Assembly (NCBI RefSeq): GCF_963676685.1 | Contig: NC_092344.1 | Span: 44,290,830-44,354,829, forward strand | Length of the DNA: 64,000 nucleotides | DNA from: Mytilus edulis | Lineage: Eukaryota > Mollusca > Bivalvia > Mytilida > Mytilidae | Direction of reading: 5' to 3' | Shown: positions 11,682-23,967 of the stretch, piece after piece | How positions within the stretch are numbered: the stretch's first letter is position 1 | Layout of the letters: each line of letters opens with the position of its first letter | Position numbers and translations under genes: made by a program | The notes under the pieces: generated by a model | Told to the model about the DNA's origin: nothing | The model's database searches: none | Seen by the model: only the letters and a program-made list of their open reading frames with translations

Positions 11682-13113
11682 AGCTCACCTGGCCTAAAAG
11701 GCCATGTGAGCTTTTCTTATCACTTGGCGTCCGTCGTCGTCGTCGTCGTCGACGTCGTCGTCGTCGTCGTCGTCGTCGTCGACGTCGTCGTCGTCGTCGT
11801 CGTCTGTCGTCGTTAACAATTTTTCAAACATCTTCTCCTCTGAAACTACTGAATGGATTTGAATGAAACTTAGCATGATTGTTCCTTAGAGTATCCTGCA
11901 CAAAGTGTGTGCTTCGATTTTTGATCCGTCAAAAAACATGGCCGCCGTTACTTAAAATAGAACATAGGGGTCAAATGCAGTTTTTGGCTTATATCTCAAA
12001 AACGAAAGCATTTAGAGCAAATCTGACATGGGGTTAAAATGTTCATTAGGTCAAGATCTATCAGCTCTGAAATTTTCAGATGAATCAAACAAACCATTGT
12101 TGGGTTGCTGCCACTTAATTAGTAATTTTAAGGAAATTTTGCAGTTTTTGGTCATTATCTTGAATATTATTATAGATAAAGATAAACTGTAAACAGCAAA
12201 AATGATCAGCAAAGTAAGATCTACAAATAAGTTAATATGACCAAAATTGTCAATTGACCCCTTAAGGGGTTATTGTCCTTTAATGACAATTTTTCACAAT
12301 TTGTTCATCATATTTGCTAACTTTAAAAAATCTTCTCCTCTGAAACTACTGAATGGATTTGGATGAAACTTAGCATGATTGTTCCTTAGATTATCCTGCA
12401 CAAAGTGTGTGCTTAGATTTTTGATCCGTCAAAAAACATGGCCGCCGTTACTTAAAATAGAACATAGGGGTCAAATGCAGTTTTTGGCTTATATCTCAAA
12501 AACGAAAGCATTTAGAGCAAATCTGACATGGGGTTAAAATGTACATTAGGTCAAGATCTATCAGCCCTGAAATTTTCAGATGAATCAAACAAACCATTGT
12601 TGGGTTGCTGTCACTTAATTGGTAATTTTAAGGAAATTTTGCAGTTTTTGGTCATTATCTTGAATATTATTATAGATAAAGATAAACTGTAAACAGCAAA
12701 AATGATCAGCAAAGTAAGATCTACAAATAAGTCAATTTGACCAAAATTGTCAATTGACCTCTTAAGGAGTTATTGCCCTTTAAAGACTTTTTTCACAATT
12801 TGTTCATCATGTTGACTTACTTTAAAAAATCTTCTCCTCTGAAACTGCTGTATCAATTTCAGCCAAACTTAGGCTGAATGAGTTTCAGAGTATCTAGTAT
12901 AAATTTTACATTTCATTTCCTTGTATGTCAAGAAACATAGCTCCTATGGCTAAACTAGAACATAGGAGAAAATGATTTTTTTTTTGGCTTTTGAAGAGAA
13001 TAGGACGATTTAAAGAACATTTAAATAAATTGAAAAGCCAAAATGATCATTGATGAGAGATTAAACCAAAAAAATTCAGGTGAGCGATTCAGGCTCTTGA
13101 GAGCCTCTTGTTT
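11682..13113 (+). repeat. Composite repeat: GTC microsatellite plus three 500-bp tandem units
   Basis: It opens with a hairpin (AGCTCACCTGGCC ... GGCCATGTGAGCT), then an almost pure GTC tract (11731-11812), then units starting TCTTCTCCTCTGAAACTACT at 11831 and 12331 (period 500), with a diverged shorter third from 12830. It closes with CAGGTGAGCGATTCAGGCTC and CTTGAGAGCCTCTTG. The Asp-rich minus-strand ORF is the translated microsatellite. A related single copy lies at about 20985-21450. Confidence 0.75.
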
Positions 13114-13330
13114 TATATGCAATGCATTTTCGTATAAATTGATATTGCATACAAATACTATGGAGCACCACCAACATATCTTTTTGTTTTCTTTAAAGTT
13201 ATTTGAACTGTGACTGTAAATAAACAAAACCTATGTATTTTATCAAAAATGATGTTTTTCTTTTAAGATGTCATGTTCAAATATGTTGTTTGGAACAACA
13301 ACACTTTTTTGACAAGAAGATCAGTACAAA

Positions 13331-13540
13331 ATGAAGGCAAAACTAGTATACCGCTGTTCAAAATTCATAAATCGACTGAGAAAAAAACAAATCCGGACTA
13401 CAAAACAAAACCGAGGGAATGCATCAAATATAAGAGGAGATTAACGACACAACAGAAACACAACATTAGAATGTAACACACACTCAGATACGAACTATAC
13501 TATAACAATGCTCATTTTCCTGACTTAGTTCAGGCCTCCC
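13331..13540 (+). repeat. Copy of the 'aaggcaacagtag' dispersed repeat
   Basis: The blocks ACTAGTATACCGCTGTTCAA, TTCATAAATCGACTGAG and AACGACACAACAGAAACACA match the copies at 21778 and 51015. The 67-aa ORF here lies inside the repeat. Confidence 0.55.
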
Positions 13541-13655
13541 GCTTTTATGGCAATGTTAAATATAGCATTAAAATGACAACATTACATGAAAGGACTACAC
13601 TACAAATAAATGAGAGAATATATAGGACAGAGAAACACAAGAATAATAGCTAACA

Positions 13656-13950
13656 AAAGGTACCAGGTTTAAAATTTAATACGCAAGACGAGCGTTTCGT
13701 CCACACAAGAATAACCAGTGAGGCTCAGATGAAAAAAGTTCGAAAGCCAAAACAAGTACAAAGTTGAAGAGCACTAATACGGCTAGGGTTTTCTGCCGGG
13801 GATAAGAACATTCTTATTATCAAAAAATAATTCATACGTTTGATGTATTTCCTGCTTCATCTCTTTTTATAATGATTTAACCGTTTGTCAAAACAACTAT
13901 TTAGAATACCACTGATGAGTCGCAGGAAGTCGAAACGCTCATCTAATGTA
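13656..13950 (+). repeat. R1 repeat copies
   Basis: GGTACCAGGTTTAAAATTTA, ACGCAAGACGAGCGTTTCGT and AAGTACAAAGTTGAAGAGCA follow the order of the full R1 repeat. A second short piece (ACTGATGAGTCGCAGGAAGT, GAAACGCTCATCT) lies at 13910-13950. Confidence 0.55.
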
Positions 13951-13954
13951 GATA

Positions 13955-14300
13955 GATATAAAAAGATGCGGTATGAGTTTCTATGAGACAACTCTCTATC
14001 CAAGTCATAATTTGTAAACGAAAACTGTTAGAGGTAAACATACAGTCTTCAACACGGAGCCTTAGCTCACACCGACCAGCAAGCTATAAAGGGTCCCAAA
14101 ATGATAAGTGCGAAACCATTCAAACAGGAAAACTAACGGTCTAACCTATAAAGAAAAAAAAACACGTATCAACCACTTCAACATACTACAACCACTGAAT
14201 ATCAGGTTCTTGAGAGGTGCAACCTAATGCAGCGGGTTTAAACTGAATAGGTACCAACCTTCACCCTTACCTGAAACAATACTGTAACATCACAACATAA
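13955..14300 (-). repeat. R3-related repeat, minus orientation
   Basis: Blocks such as TGAGACAACTCTCTATCCAA, GGAGCCTTAGCTCACACCGA and CCATTCAAACAGGAAAACTA are shared with 58405-58800. Inverse partial copies are at 25110-25225, 47795-47870 and 54065-54310. Confidence 0.55.
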
Positions 14301-14869
14301 AGAGACACTCTTTAAAATATTAATTGAAATGACTTAACTCAACCAAAAGAAGTGAACATACACTGAACGAATTTGATATATGAAACAATGTAAATACGAA
14401 ATCAATAAAATAAGGGATGGCATGTTAAACAATATCAGAAAGACAGCCACAACCTTCTAAAAAATACAGCCAAATAAAATAACGTTCACATTTAAATTAA
14501 AATAATTTTGTTGTAAGAGATACAGTCATGGAGTACAGAAACATTTGCTACCAAATAAATAATTTTGTTGGTTAGAGTACAAGGACTGAAATGAATTTAT
14601 AGTCATATCAAAGCTGGTATATATCAAAAATATAAAGACCTGATATAACACTAAATAAGTTAGAATTGACTTACGAAAATGCATTACACATTATATTTCC
14701 ATGTCACATAGAAACGTAAGTACTAAAATAAACATGTTATCCTTGATAAGTGTTTACAACCATATAATCGATGTAGTTGTACATTCTTTTCTCCGAGGGT
14801 ATCACCAGCCCAATAGTTAGACATAAATCATCATTGATATAGTCATAATTATATATTAACTTTTTTTTT

Positions 14870-15075
14870 AACAAGTCTTTGAATTTTTGAAATAGTAAGG
14901 TTTTTCTACCTCAAGAATAGATTACCGTTTTTGGCAAATTTTTGGAACTCAGTGCTTACAACTTTGTACTTAATTTGGCCTTTTAAACTTTTTTTTTATC
15001 TATTCGAGCGTCACTGATGAGGCTTTGTAGACGGAACGGCCGTCTGGGGCAAATTCAAGATTTAATCCTGGTATC
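14870..15075 (-). repeat. R1 repeat, minus orientation
   Basis: It contains CGAGCGTCACTGATGAGGCT, TGTAGACGGAACGGCCGTCT and AATCCTGGTATCT, the inverse of the R1 order. Confidence 0.55.
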
Positions 15076-15349
15076 TGAGATGAGTTTATTTAAATCCTCC
15101 AAGTGGTAATTGTTTTTTTTTTGTGACGACTCGTCATTCAATTGACGCCGTCATGTTTTTTTTTTTATAAATATACTGTTCAAACTGAAGATCATTCGAA
15201 ACAATGAAGACATAGATAGCCGTAGCTAATTTGGCGAAACTTTTCAGTGCTTTTCAACTAAGTATAAGGTATCACCAGCACAGTAGTAAGCACTTCGGTG
15301 TTGACATGAATATCAATTATATGGTCCTTTTTATAAATTAACTGTTTAC

Positions 15350-15600
15350 AAAAGTATGAATTATTCGAAATACTATGGATTTTCTTATCCCAGGCTTATA
15401 ATACCTTAGGTGTATTTGGCACAACGTTTTGAAATTTAAGTGCTCAATATCTTCAACTTAATACTTGTTTCCCTTTATCACTATTTTTTATCTGAGCGTC
15501 ACTGATGAGTCTTATTTAGACGAAACGCGCGTCTGGGGTATCAAATTATATAATCATTAGCCTGGTACCTTTGATAACTATTTTTGTTTGGCCTTTTGAT
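15350..15600 (-). repeat. R1 repeat, minus orientation, near full length
   Basis: It holds TTTTCTTATCCCAGGCTTAT, CTTCAACTTAATACTTGTTT, GAGCGTCACTGATGAGTCTT, AGACGAAACGCGCGTCTGG and GCCTGGTACCTTTGATAACT. The same chain appears at 60375-60545 and, inversely, at 16018-16235. Confidence 0.65.
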
Positions 15601-15629
15601 TGTTTTGAATCCATATTTATGATGAATAT

Positions 15630-16012
15630 TTTTATAGTTCGTTCTTATGTTATACTGTTATACCACTGTCCCAGGTTAGGGGGAGGGTTGGGATCCCGCT
15701 AACATGTTTAACCCCGCCACATTATTTATGTATGTGCCTGTTCCAAGTCAGGAGACTGTAATTCAGGGGTTGTCGTTTGTTTATGTGTTACATATTTGTT
15801 TTTCGTTCATTGTTTTACATAAATAAGGCCGTTAGTTTTCTCGTTTGAATTGTTTTACATTGTCTTATCGGGGCCTTTTATAGCTCACTATGCGGTATGG
15901 GCTTTGCTCATTGTTGAAGGCCGTACGGTGACCTATAGTTGTTAATGTCTGTGTTATTTTGGTCTTTTGTGGATAGTTGTTTCATTGGCAATCATACCAC
16001 ATCTTCTTTTTT
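15630..16012 (+). repeat. R3 dispersed repeat, best copy in the window
   Basis: The order is CCACTGTCCCAGGTTAGGGG, GGATCCCGCTAACATGTTTA, TATGTATGTGCCTGTTCCAA, GGGGTTGTCGTTTGTTTATG, TATGCGGTATGGGCTTTGCT, AAGGCCGTACGGTGACCTAT and GGCAATCATACCACATCTTC. No long ORF. Other copies: 33998-34435, 28925-29110 (centre deleted), 6550-6800 (inverse), 11395-11670 (partial). Confidence 0.7.
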
Positions 16013-16017
16013 TATAA

Positions 16018-16235
16018 TAGTTATCAAAGGTACCAGGATTATAATTTAGTACGCCAGACGTGCGTTTCATCTATATAAGACTCATCAGTGACGCTCATAT
16101 CAAAATATTTATAAGCCAAACAAGTACAAAGTTGAAGAGCATTGAGGATCCAAAATTCCAAAAAGTTATGCCAAATAAGGCTAAGGTAATCTATGCCTGG
16201 GATAAGAAAATCCTTAGTTTTTCGAAAAATTCAAA
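16018..16235 (+). repeat. R1 repeat, near full length
   Basis: It starts AAAGGTACCAGGATTATAAT, then ACGCCAGACGTGCGTTTCAT, TCATCAGTGACGCTCATATC, ACAAGTACAAAGTTGAAGAG and CTGGGATAAGAAAATCCTTA. It directly follows an R3 copy and ends about 60 bp before the proposed first exon of receptor B. The 79-aa ORF here is inside the repeat. Confidence 0.65.
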
Positions 16236-16295
16236 GTTTTGTAAACAGGAAAGTTTGTTTCAGGTATATCATGACAAGATAAATGACAAGATATC

Positions 16296-19200
16296 ATGAA
16301 CAAGAGCCTCAATATACATCTTATAACACTGGTACTCAGTAGTATGACTGTAATGACCAGCGTAAGTGGTGTGTATTCATCTAAGTTAAATGTTATTTCT
16401 GTATGTTGTATATACTTTAAAACAAGAATTAAACTATAGTACACGTATGTCTCACTCGCACTATCATTTCCATGTTCAGTGGACCATGAAATTGGGTCCA
16501 AACTCTATTTCGCTATTAAAAGTATAAATATCATGTCACAGGTAACATGTGTTATAAGTTTCAAGTTGATTGGACTTCAACTTCATAAAAAACTACCTTG
16601 ACCAAAACCTTCTTACCTGAAGCGGGACAGACAGACGAACGAACGGACGAACGGAGGGACGGACGTACAAAAAAACGGACGCACAGATTGAAAAACATAA
16701 CGCCCATGAATGAAGAATAAAAACTAGTTAAATTTGTTGGAAAACAGTCTATAATTCGCTAGTTCAAAATGACTGTTGTGAATGTAACTTTGTCTTCATG
16801 TACGTAATGTCGCAAAACGGTGTAAACGTTGTTTCCCGTATTTTTGACGTTGTGTGAAAGTGACGTGAGGGAGAGAGATGTGTTGCGGGATGAACAAGAT
16901 GGTCGAATGTTTGTACTGTCGGAGTGTATGCTGTGTCTCTTGTATTTTTATGTAACGTCTGTATAATACATGTAGTGTGAATAAATCGTGACTGTTATTT
17001 TCTACAAAGATGATGTTAACTTAAAAATTATGAACGCTCGGAATTCTACAATGTTGTGATATCTATTTATTTTTGATAATAAATTCTATACTGATCTTAT
17101 TCTTATTAGTATAACATAACTTTCTTGTTGTATTTTTAGCCGACATAGTACATTCGTGTTCGTTGACCACAAATGTTTCCTGTACGCCACCAGGTGTAGA
17201 CAGTATAGGTAGGTTTAAAAAAACATGTTTGCTAAGCAGTCTTCATTTGCAAACTTTCGAATTATGATTAATGCATATTTTCTGTACCCAGCTCTCTATT
17301 TTTGAGTCACCAATGACACTAATGTTTCCAAGTTTATACTATACGATATACCAAAGCATATTCGCATAATAGTTATTTAGAAAAAAAAGGTGACTGCTCA
17401 ACGAATACAGGGTTTCTATGGAGATCTAGTACATGAAACGTACCAAGGCTTCGCCACAACATATTTGTTTATTCTTACAATGCCATTTGATTAGAGATTT
17501 TTTTTTTAATTTTCCTCGGAGTTCAGTATTTTTGTGGTTTTGCTTTTTACTGTCTCAATTTGATAGCAATGCGTTAACTCAATCATTATAACATATGTCT
17601 GCTTCCTCCTTTTAATATTCTTATCGGTTTTGTCTTGTCGTGATCTGATACGTAGCACTACATACTGAATATGATTTTAAGTTGAATAAAGAGTGTTGCA
17701 TGCATGCTAGCAGATCTTTGTACTCGTTGTTTTACTTTCTAAATGCGATTTGTTTGAACTTTTATTGGTACACTTCATTATTACGTAGCAAATTCATGCT
17801 CCAAATTGTTGTTTAGCAATTCCGAATATTTCCTTTTATTAAACTATACATCGCTTACACATTTAATTTTTCCAATTTGGATGGACACTTTTATTTCTAT
17901 ATGAAAGAAAGATTTAAACACAGTAAATGCTTAACATTTTAGTTTATTTCCTTTTGTATTTCAGTTTGTTTTTGTGAATGTTTGGATGTTACAGTAAACA
18001 GAATAAACTTGACAATATCATATTTTCCATGCATGGAGCTTCTAGAACAATGTCATATCTACGAATTGTGGTTTGAAATAGAGCTACATGACGAGAACAA
18101 AAATATTGTCAATGCAACGACAGTTGTCTCGAATTATAGAATCGATAACGGTTCGAAGGTGATTTTCCCCCGCAGTTTTCAATTTTTGTTTGTAATGGGC
18201 AAGGTGGTAAGCGGGAAATATTAAAATAAAAGTATGACGTTGGGTATGATTGCCATAGCCAAACAATTTTTTACACTTCAAAAAGTTAATTTTTAATTTT
18301 CTTCAAGTTTTATGATAAAATCATTTTGTTTATTGCATTTTGTCATTGCTAATGAATGTATAAGAAAGATTATGAAGGCTATTTTTATATGTAAGATATA
18401 TTTGCCGTCTTCTTATAAGGCCATTACGTGTAAGATTTATTCATTATAGCAATAAAGTTTCATATTGTTGTTGTAGATGTTGTTTTTACATGGATTAAAA
18501 CAATCATTTGATCGCAAACTTAAGCTGATCAGACCGTATTCAATCTTGGTAAGGATACTTTTACGATAAAATTTATCAAATTTAGTTAAAGCATTATCAT
18601 ATAAGTACAAAAGTTTTCAGTTCATGTTAGACAAAAGAAAAGGGGATTAATTCAATGAAACATTAATATAAAAACAATTGTATTTTATTTAGTGTTTTTC
18701 CTTTTTAAGTTAAAACCCATATTGCGACTGTTAATGATTGAATAAAGCCAGTAACGATCTTTGAGAGACAGGATTTTGTATTTGCCATAATGTGAAATAC
18801 TTAGACATCATTATTAAAAGTAACGAAAACAATTCAGACAGGATATTCGTGCCACACAAAGTGATATGAAAATGATATCAGAAAAATATAAACCCTTATA
18901 TCCGATCAATTTACACAAGTGTTAACACACAATTGTTATGTGCATGACTGCTTCTTTCTAAATGAATCTATCGGACGACACATGTATGTTTTTCTGTATA
19001 ACCCACTTGTTACAGCAATGGTATTTGGACGAGCATTGAACAATACGGCTCAAAACCTATAGATAAAAGTTATCAAATAAAACGATAAAATTATGAAGGA
19101 ATCCGTTGAAATATGCACACATACAACACAACATATTGTTTATTTCAGTTTCAGCACTAAGTTTTGCTTGATCAGAAGTTTAGAATATCCAACTTAATTT

Positions 19201-20738
19201 TAGTAGACACATCAAAAACATTTTTGACAAAACGAACAAATCAGCCTTAAAATATAATTATTTAACAGTTGTTTGTCAAATCTACCAAATATAAGAGATA
19301 ATTGGTTAATTAGGGAGACATAACTTAAACGTTGGATTATCGTTTCAGATTCAGCCTGGTTGCACTATTTGTGACGACAATTGTTCATCTATAGGTCCTA
19401 TAGGTAAGAACGTTATAGTCAATATATCATAAACTTTAAGTACGTATTATATAATGTATTGATCGCATTTGTAGTTTGTAAGGGACTTTTTGCAATGTTT
19501 TAACAAGTGAAGTTTATTTACTGTATTGGTATTTTACTTGTTTTCTCAAATGTCGTTTGCAAGAACTGCTTAGTCACTTTAAGCACTAATTCTATTAACA
19601 TGTATCAATAAGTGGTACATAGTTTTTGACCGGCCAGTAAGTCTGCTCGTCAGTACGACGGTGCATGCTTTCGTCCGTCGGTCAATTTCGTTTCCGGATG
19701 CTTTCCGAATAATTTACATCAAATTGTGAACATTCTTTGATATTTGGATGCGAAAGTAAGATCCCTATTGATTTTTAGTTCTATATATCTATAGTCAAGG
19801 TCATAGTAAATACATAATTTGAACAGAAAAGTGTTTCCAAATTCTAAAGCAAGAACTATTTAAGTGATTGCTACCGTACTGGGATACATGATCATATATA
19901 TTACACAGAAGCCTCCTTTTAATATTTAAACTTATTCCTCAAAGGTGGCGGTCATAGCTATAAAATAGACTAAAATCTTCATAGAAAATCGAATTAAGAT
20001 GTTAATACTTCTTAAGAGATTTTACGTTACTTGGATATATGTTCAAGTATAATAAGAGTGATATCCCTATTGAGTTTAATGTCACTACGTACGTGTTCAA
20101 GATCAAAGAAACCAAAAAAAAAATAATAGAATGTTTGAGCAGAAAAAAAGAGATCTATTAAATATTGCAAGTGATTATTTTTTTTAGCTTACTGTATATA
20201 CGAACATATGTAAAAGCGGAAGGCCAAATTTTTATTTTAATAAGTCACAAGGGAAGATCAAAGACTTTATTACTAAACATGTTGTTTAACACAATATGAC
20301 TGCATGGAAACATAACCGAAACAAATTCTCTGTTAAACTAAACAGGAAAAAGTAAGCTATCAGGTCATCGTAAGGTTTTTCCTTTCATATTGGTAGCGTG
20401 AAATATAAAAGCTATAGGTTCTTTAATTGACTTTGAAATTATTGACAATTGTGTATACTTTTTTGTTTAGCCAATGTTCGAGTCAATATGTAAATATGTT
20501 ATTGCTTTTAGAAATACCAGTAGAGACCAGCACAAGTCCTATAAATGCAAAAAGAAATGGACCAGAAAACTTGCCGATTGTTCCGATTATACTTGGTATT
20601 CTTGCTGTGTTCGTAATGGCTGTTAATGCGTTTATTATTGTCTTTAAATGGCGACGGTCAGCGCGTCAGTTACCTGCTAACAACATAGAATATTCGAGTG
20701 CTTTACAACAAGTTCATATAGTAAATTCTAGAAACTAA
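16296..20738 (+). CDS. Receptor B: tail-less IL-17-receptor-like membrane protein (229 aa, 6 exons)
   Basis: Exons are 16296-16368 (tentative), 17140-17208, 17965-18158, 18477-18548, 19349-19403 and 20512-20738, summing to 690 nt with intron phases 1,1,0,0,1. Exons 2-5 have the same lengths as those of receptor A (69, 194, 72, 55). Exon 3 begins CFCECLDV and has the PC...QC pair and YELWFEI. Exon 5 reads IQPGCTICDDNC. The four N-glycosylation sequons are NVS, NLT, NAT and NGS. The membrane span is at about residues 175-199, followed by a 30-residue tail. The linker EIP..TSP and tail motif NNIEYSS resemble A's EIP..TSP and NNIHTQYSS, so B looks like an A-type receptor that lost its SEFIR. Exon 1 is the least certain: it gives a good signal peptide in phase but uses a weak GTGTGT donor. 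The exon 3 donor is GTGATT. Inferred role: decoy or co-receptor. Confidence 0.75.
16425..16715 (-). repeat. R4 dispersed repeat, minus orientation, intron 1 of receptor B
   Basis: It contains CTCACTCGCACTATCATTTC, TGTTCAGTGGACCATGAAAT, GATTGGACTTCAACTTCAT and a run of GACGGACGAACG-type tetramers. Same blocks at 29781-30262; inverse at 46135-46404. Confidence 0.6.
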
Positions 20739-20803
20739 AGTCAAATATTCATAAATGTATTCACACAAAATTTTTACAACAGCTGATCAGAAAAATTATT
20801 GAA

Positions 20804-20809
20804 AATAAA
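20804..20809 (+). promoter_or_regulatory. Poly(A) signal candidate, receptor B
   Basis: AATAAA lies about 66 nt after the stop codon of receptor B and is the first canonical hexamer downstream. The AT-rich background makes chance matches common. Confidence 0.45.
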
Positions 20810-20984
20810 ACAAATATCAACCCATGCCTGCTTTCTTTATATTTCATGCAAATACACATGTTTTGTTTTCGCCTCGTTTTGAAATATAAGTGTTCTACCT
20901 GAAGCCAAAACGGCGAAATGATATACTTCAAATTAAGTCCCTTTAGTTGTTTTCTTTTAAAATGACAACCTGCTTTTTTTTTAT

Positions 20985-21450
20985 AGCAAAGGCCTGAATG
21001 GCAATGTTAACTTTTCCCGTCACTTGGCATCCGTCGTCTGTCATCTTTTGTCGTCTAAATTCCTTTAAATTTTACAAAGATCAATTCCTTTCACTATTGA
21101 ACCAAATTTTAACCAAGGTTGGCCACAATCTATGGGGTATCTAGTTTAAAACGTATCCGATAACCCCCTCTGCCACATAAATGGCCGACATGACTAAAAA
21201 TAGAACTCAGGTTTAAAATACAATTTTCGTTTCTTTTCTCAAACCGCTTTTTGATAGAAAAATTTCCTTTACTTAAATGACGCAAATATTGGATTTTGTT
21301 TTATTTTTACCTTTTATCTTGAGAATAATAATAGATAAAGAGAGGCTTCTAACAAAAATAGCCATCAAAACAAAATCTACAAATAAGTCAAATTAGAAAT
21401 TTATTAAGTTATTGAGTTATTGCCCTTTTATGACGATTTTCATGCACTGT
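20985..21450 (+). repeat. Diverged single copy of the 500-bp repeat unit
   Basis: CCCGTCACTTGGCATCCGTC, GGCCGACATGACTAAAAATA and a GTTATTGCCCTTTTATGACG block follow the order of the 11682-13113 element, without the GTC expansion or tandem copies. Confidence 0.5.
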
Positions 21451-21777
21451 TTGTGATTTTGCCTCATACCTGAAATACGAAAATTGATAGACAAATACAG
21501 GATATAATACCATGAATATATGTTTTTATCAAAACAGGTGTTTGAGCTTTTGATTTTTCTATTTGATTAGGGACTTTTCGTTTTGAATTTTCCTCGGGGT
21601 CCGGTATTTTTGTTATTTTAGGTTTTGAGATCATTTATGAGAAAAAAATACTGAATATGTAACAACCCAGAACACAGCATAATTATTACAGGTAAAATAA
21701 TTAAAGAAAAATTAAACTCCAAGGAAAATTTCAAACGGAGATTCCTTTATCAAAAGGCAAAATTAAAATGCCTTAAT

Positions 21778-22150
21778 AAAGGCAACAGTAGTAAACTGCT
21801 GTTTGAAATCATAAATCGATTTAGAGTAAGCAAATCCAGATTACAAACTAAAACCGGGGGAAACACAACAACTCTGAGATGAAAACAACGAAACAACATA
21901 AACACTGAAATGCAACAAAAAAGCAACATTAAACGGACGGAAATCAACTGTACTATTTTTGACTTTTTGCACAGGCATTTCTATATGCAGAAAACGAGGA
22001 ATTAAACCTCATGTTGCATTTGGATTAACACATCAATTTTATGACAGTCGCATATAATTCCATTATATCAACTACAATGTGTGAGCCAAAAAACCCCAAC
22101 CCAGACATAATCGGCAACTATGTCAAAAATGTGGGTACAGCAGTCAATAC
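21778..22150 (+). repeat. 'aaggcaacagtag' dispersed repeat, long copy
   Basis: It begins AAAGGCAACAGTAGTAAACT and continues with CAAATCCAGATTACAAACTA and AACGAAACAACATAAACACT, then merges into a stretch (ATGACAGTCGCATATAATTC) shared with 3400-3480. Confidence 0.55.
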
Positions 22151-23967
22151 TATGTTAATAATCACAATCTGAATCACTATTCAGACGAACAACTCGGTCA
22201 ACAAAGAAAAACAAAATAGCATACAGACACACTTTAGACGAAGCACATAACAAATGAAAAAGAAGTATACAAAAATAACCATAGCACAATAATACAATGG
22301 CAAGATGTATAAATTACTTGCCACGCCAAAAGGATAGAGTAAATAGTAAAGGTTGAAAATATACAACGGCAAATAACACTATAACACATAATAAAGATGA
22401 TAAATAACGTCAGTATTTTGTGAATTGATGCTCGAGGTCAAAATATTAAAGATCTGAACATAATAAAAATGTTGACGAATTGATAAATTCATAAATGACC
22501 GAAAGTAAGCTAAACCAGGACAACGAACAGAGCAATTGATGAAGAAGATACATTTCTTAATCTGAAATTATTTCGAAATCTTGAAACAGTAAAATTCAAC
22601 CACGACACCCCCGTATTTTCAAGCTATAATTATTACAGAAGTTTTCTACGGGACTGATAATACCGTTTAGGACTAACATACCATTTACAAATGTTTTGAC
22701 CAAGTGATAGTAAATACACGAACGGTACTTATTTGTTTGCAAAAGATGAGCAAATCGACATCCAAAGTCGATAAATGAAGCTCTAAGCCAAAACATTAGA
22801 AAGTCCAAATCCAAAACCGTATACGAAGTTCACAGCTGATCAAAACCAAAAGCACCAAAAGTAAAGTCATTTAAGACATGTCAAGTATCTCTACTGTTAT
22901 GCAATCGTTGTTTTGCTTTCTCAAATGAATTGAACAGATGTAACATATCTGCAGTTATAATAACATTTATTAAATATTACTGTAAGAGTAAGAGTTTGTC
23001 ATTTTATTAGATAAAAAAAGGTCTTACAAATTTACTAAAGCACTATTTGTTTAGCAGACAAATATTGTCTATTGGTATCCTAATTCTGATATGTTCGGAC
23101 TTCCATGGTTAAATTACTGTTTACGTCATATTCGTTAACTCAGCTTGAGTTAAAGCAATGGATGGCTTTTTAAAATCAATATATATAATTAAATTGTCGC
23201 AAATATTTAAATATAATATAAGTACTTGCTAAGAAACAGGAAAAGGCGGATAAGTCCTGATTTTCTTCGTAGTTTCAAGGCTCATGCAAACCAATCGTGT
23301 ATTTTTCGACAGATATACGTAGATATACGTTTATACACTTTCTGTAATAAAAAGATGTCAGAAAATATCACAATAATGCCATATTAGCATAATATTGTCT
23401 TTCTTATAAAGTTAATCAGAAATATATGTTCATACCATAATAGATGAAAAGGTTTAAAAGGAATATAATCCAAAACAATAATAATCTGACACCTTTAAAA
23501 ACAAACAAATGATTTTTCTTAACAAAAGAAAATTGGTTATGAATGAAAACCTTGAACGCTCTGATTGATAGTTTTGTTGAAAGTGTGTGTAAGTGTGATA
23601 ATAAAACGTAGCAGATAATTAGAAAGATCTGAAAAACACAATGGTAATTAGATTAAATATCTAAATTTGTTATTTTTGGTTAGAGATTTTAAAACGAGTT
23701 TGCTTTATTTTGATGAATGAAAAAAGAAAATACTTAAGCGAGGATTATCATAGGTTCATTCTGTATACTACCGTGCATTTTTTTTAACTCTAAAATATAT
23801 GTTATGAGTTTAAATGTAATTGTTTAAAATATTGTAGACATTTTGTTTTAGCGAACAGAAATGAAGCCACAAAATGAACTCAAAATGTGAGAAAACGGTT
23901 TGACATTTCAGTGACTGAGGATAAAAAAATATTCGATGAAGGATTTTTGTGTCTTTTGATATAAGTC

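Larger units (their letters stand above)
6168..16295. other. Intergenic region A-B (10.1 kb), repeat-filled, no gene recognised
   Basis: This is the widest gap of the array. I find no ORF with recognisable domains and no further copy of the receptor exons. It holds an R3 copy (6550-6800), a TCCCGA-rich stretch (7500-7690), a 281-bp tandem duplication (7882-8383), the 500-bp tandem repeat with a GTC tract (11682-13113), R1 and R3 copies and poly(A)/poly(T) runs. 8400-9800 and 14300-14860 show nothing I can name. Confidence 0.7.
20739..23967. other. Intergenic region B-C (3.2 kb)
   Basis: It holds a single diverged copy of the 11.7-kb tandem unit (20985-21450), a piece of the 3.2-kb-type repeat (21560-21620) and an 'aaggcaacagtag' repeat (21778-22150). 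From 22200 to 23960 I see only AT-rich sequence without a supportable gene; the short ORFs there have no domain features. Confidence 0.65.

Noticed and set aside
11694-11876. 60-aa Asp-rich minus-strand ORF
   Set aside because: It is the GTC microsatellite read as codons and lies inside a repeat.
16774-17007. Possible solo LTR (TG...CA ends with internal AATAAA)
   Set aside because: No flanking target duplication could be found and no second copy is in the window.
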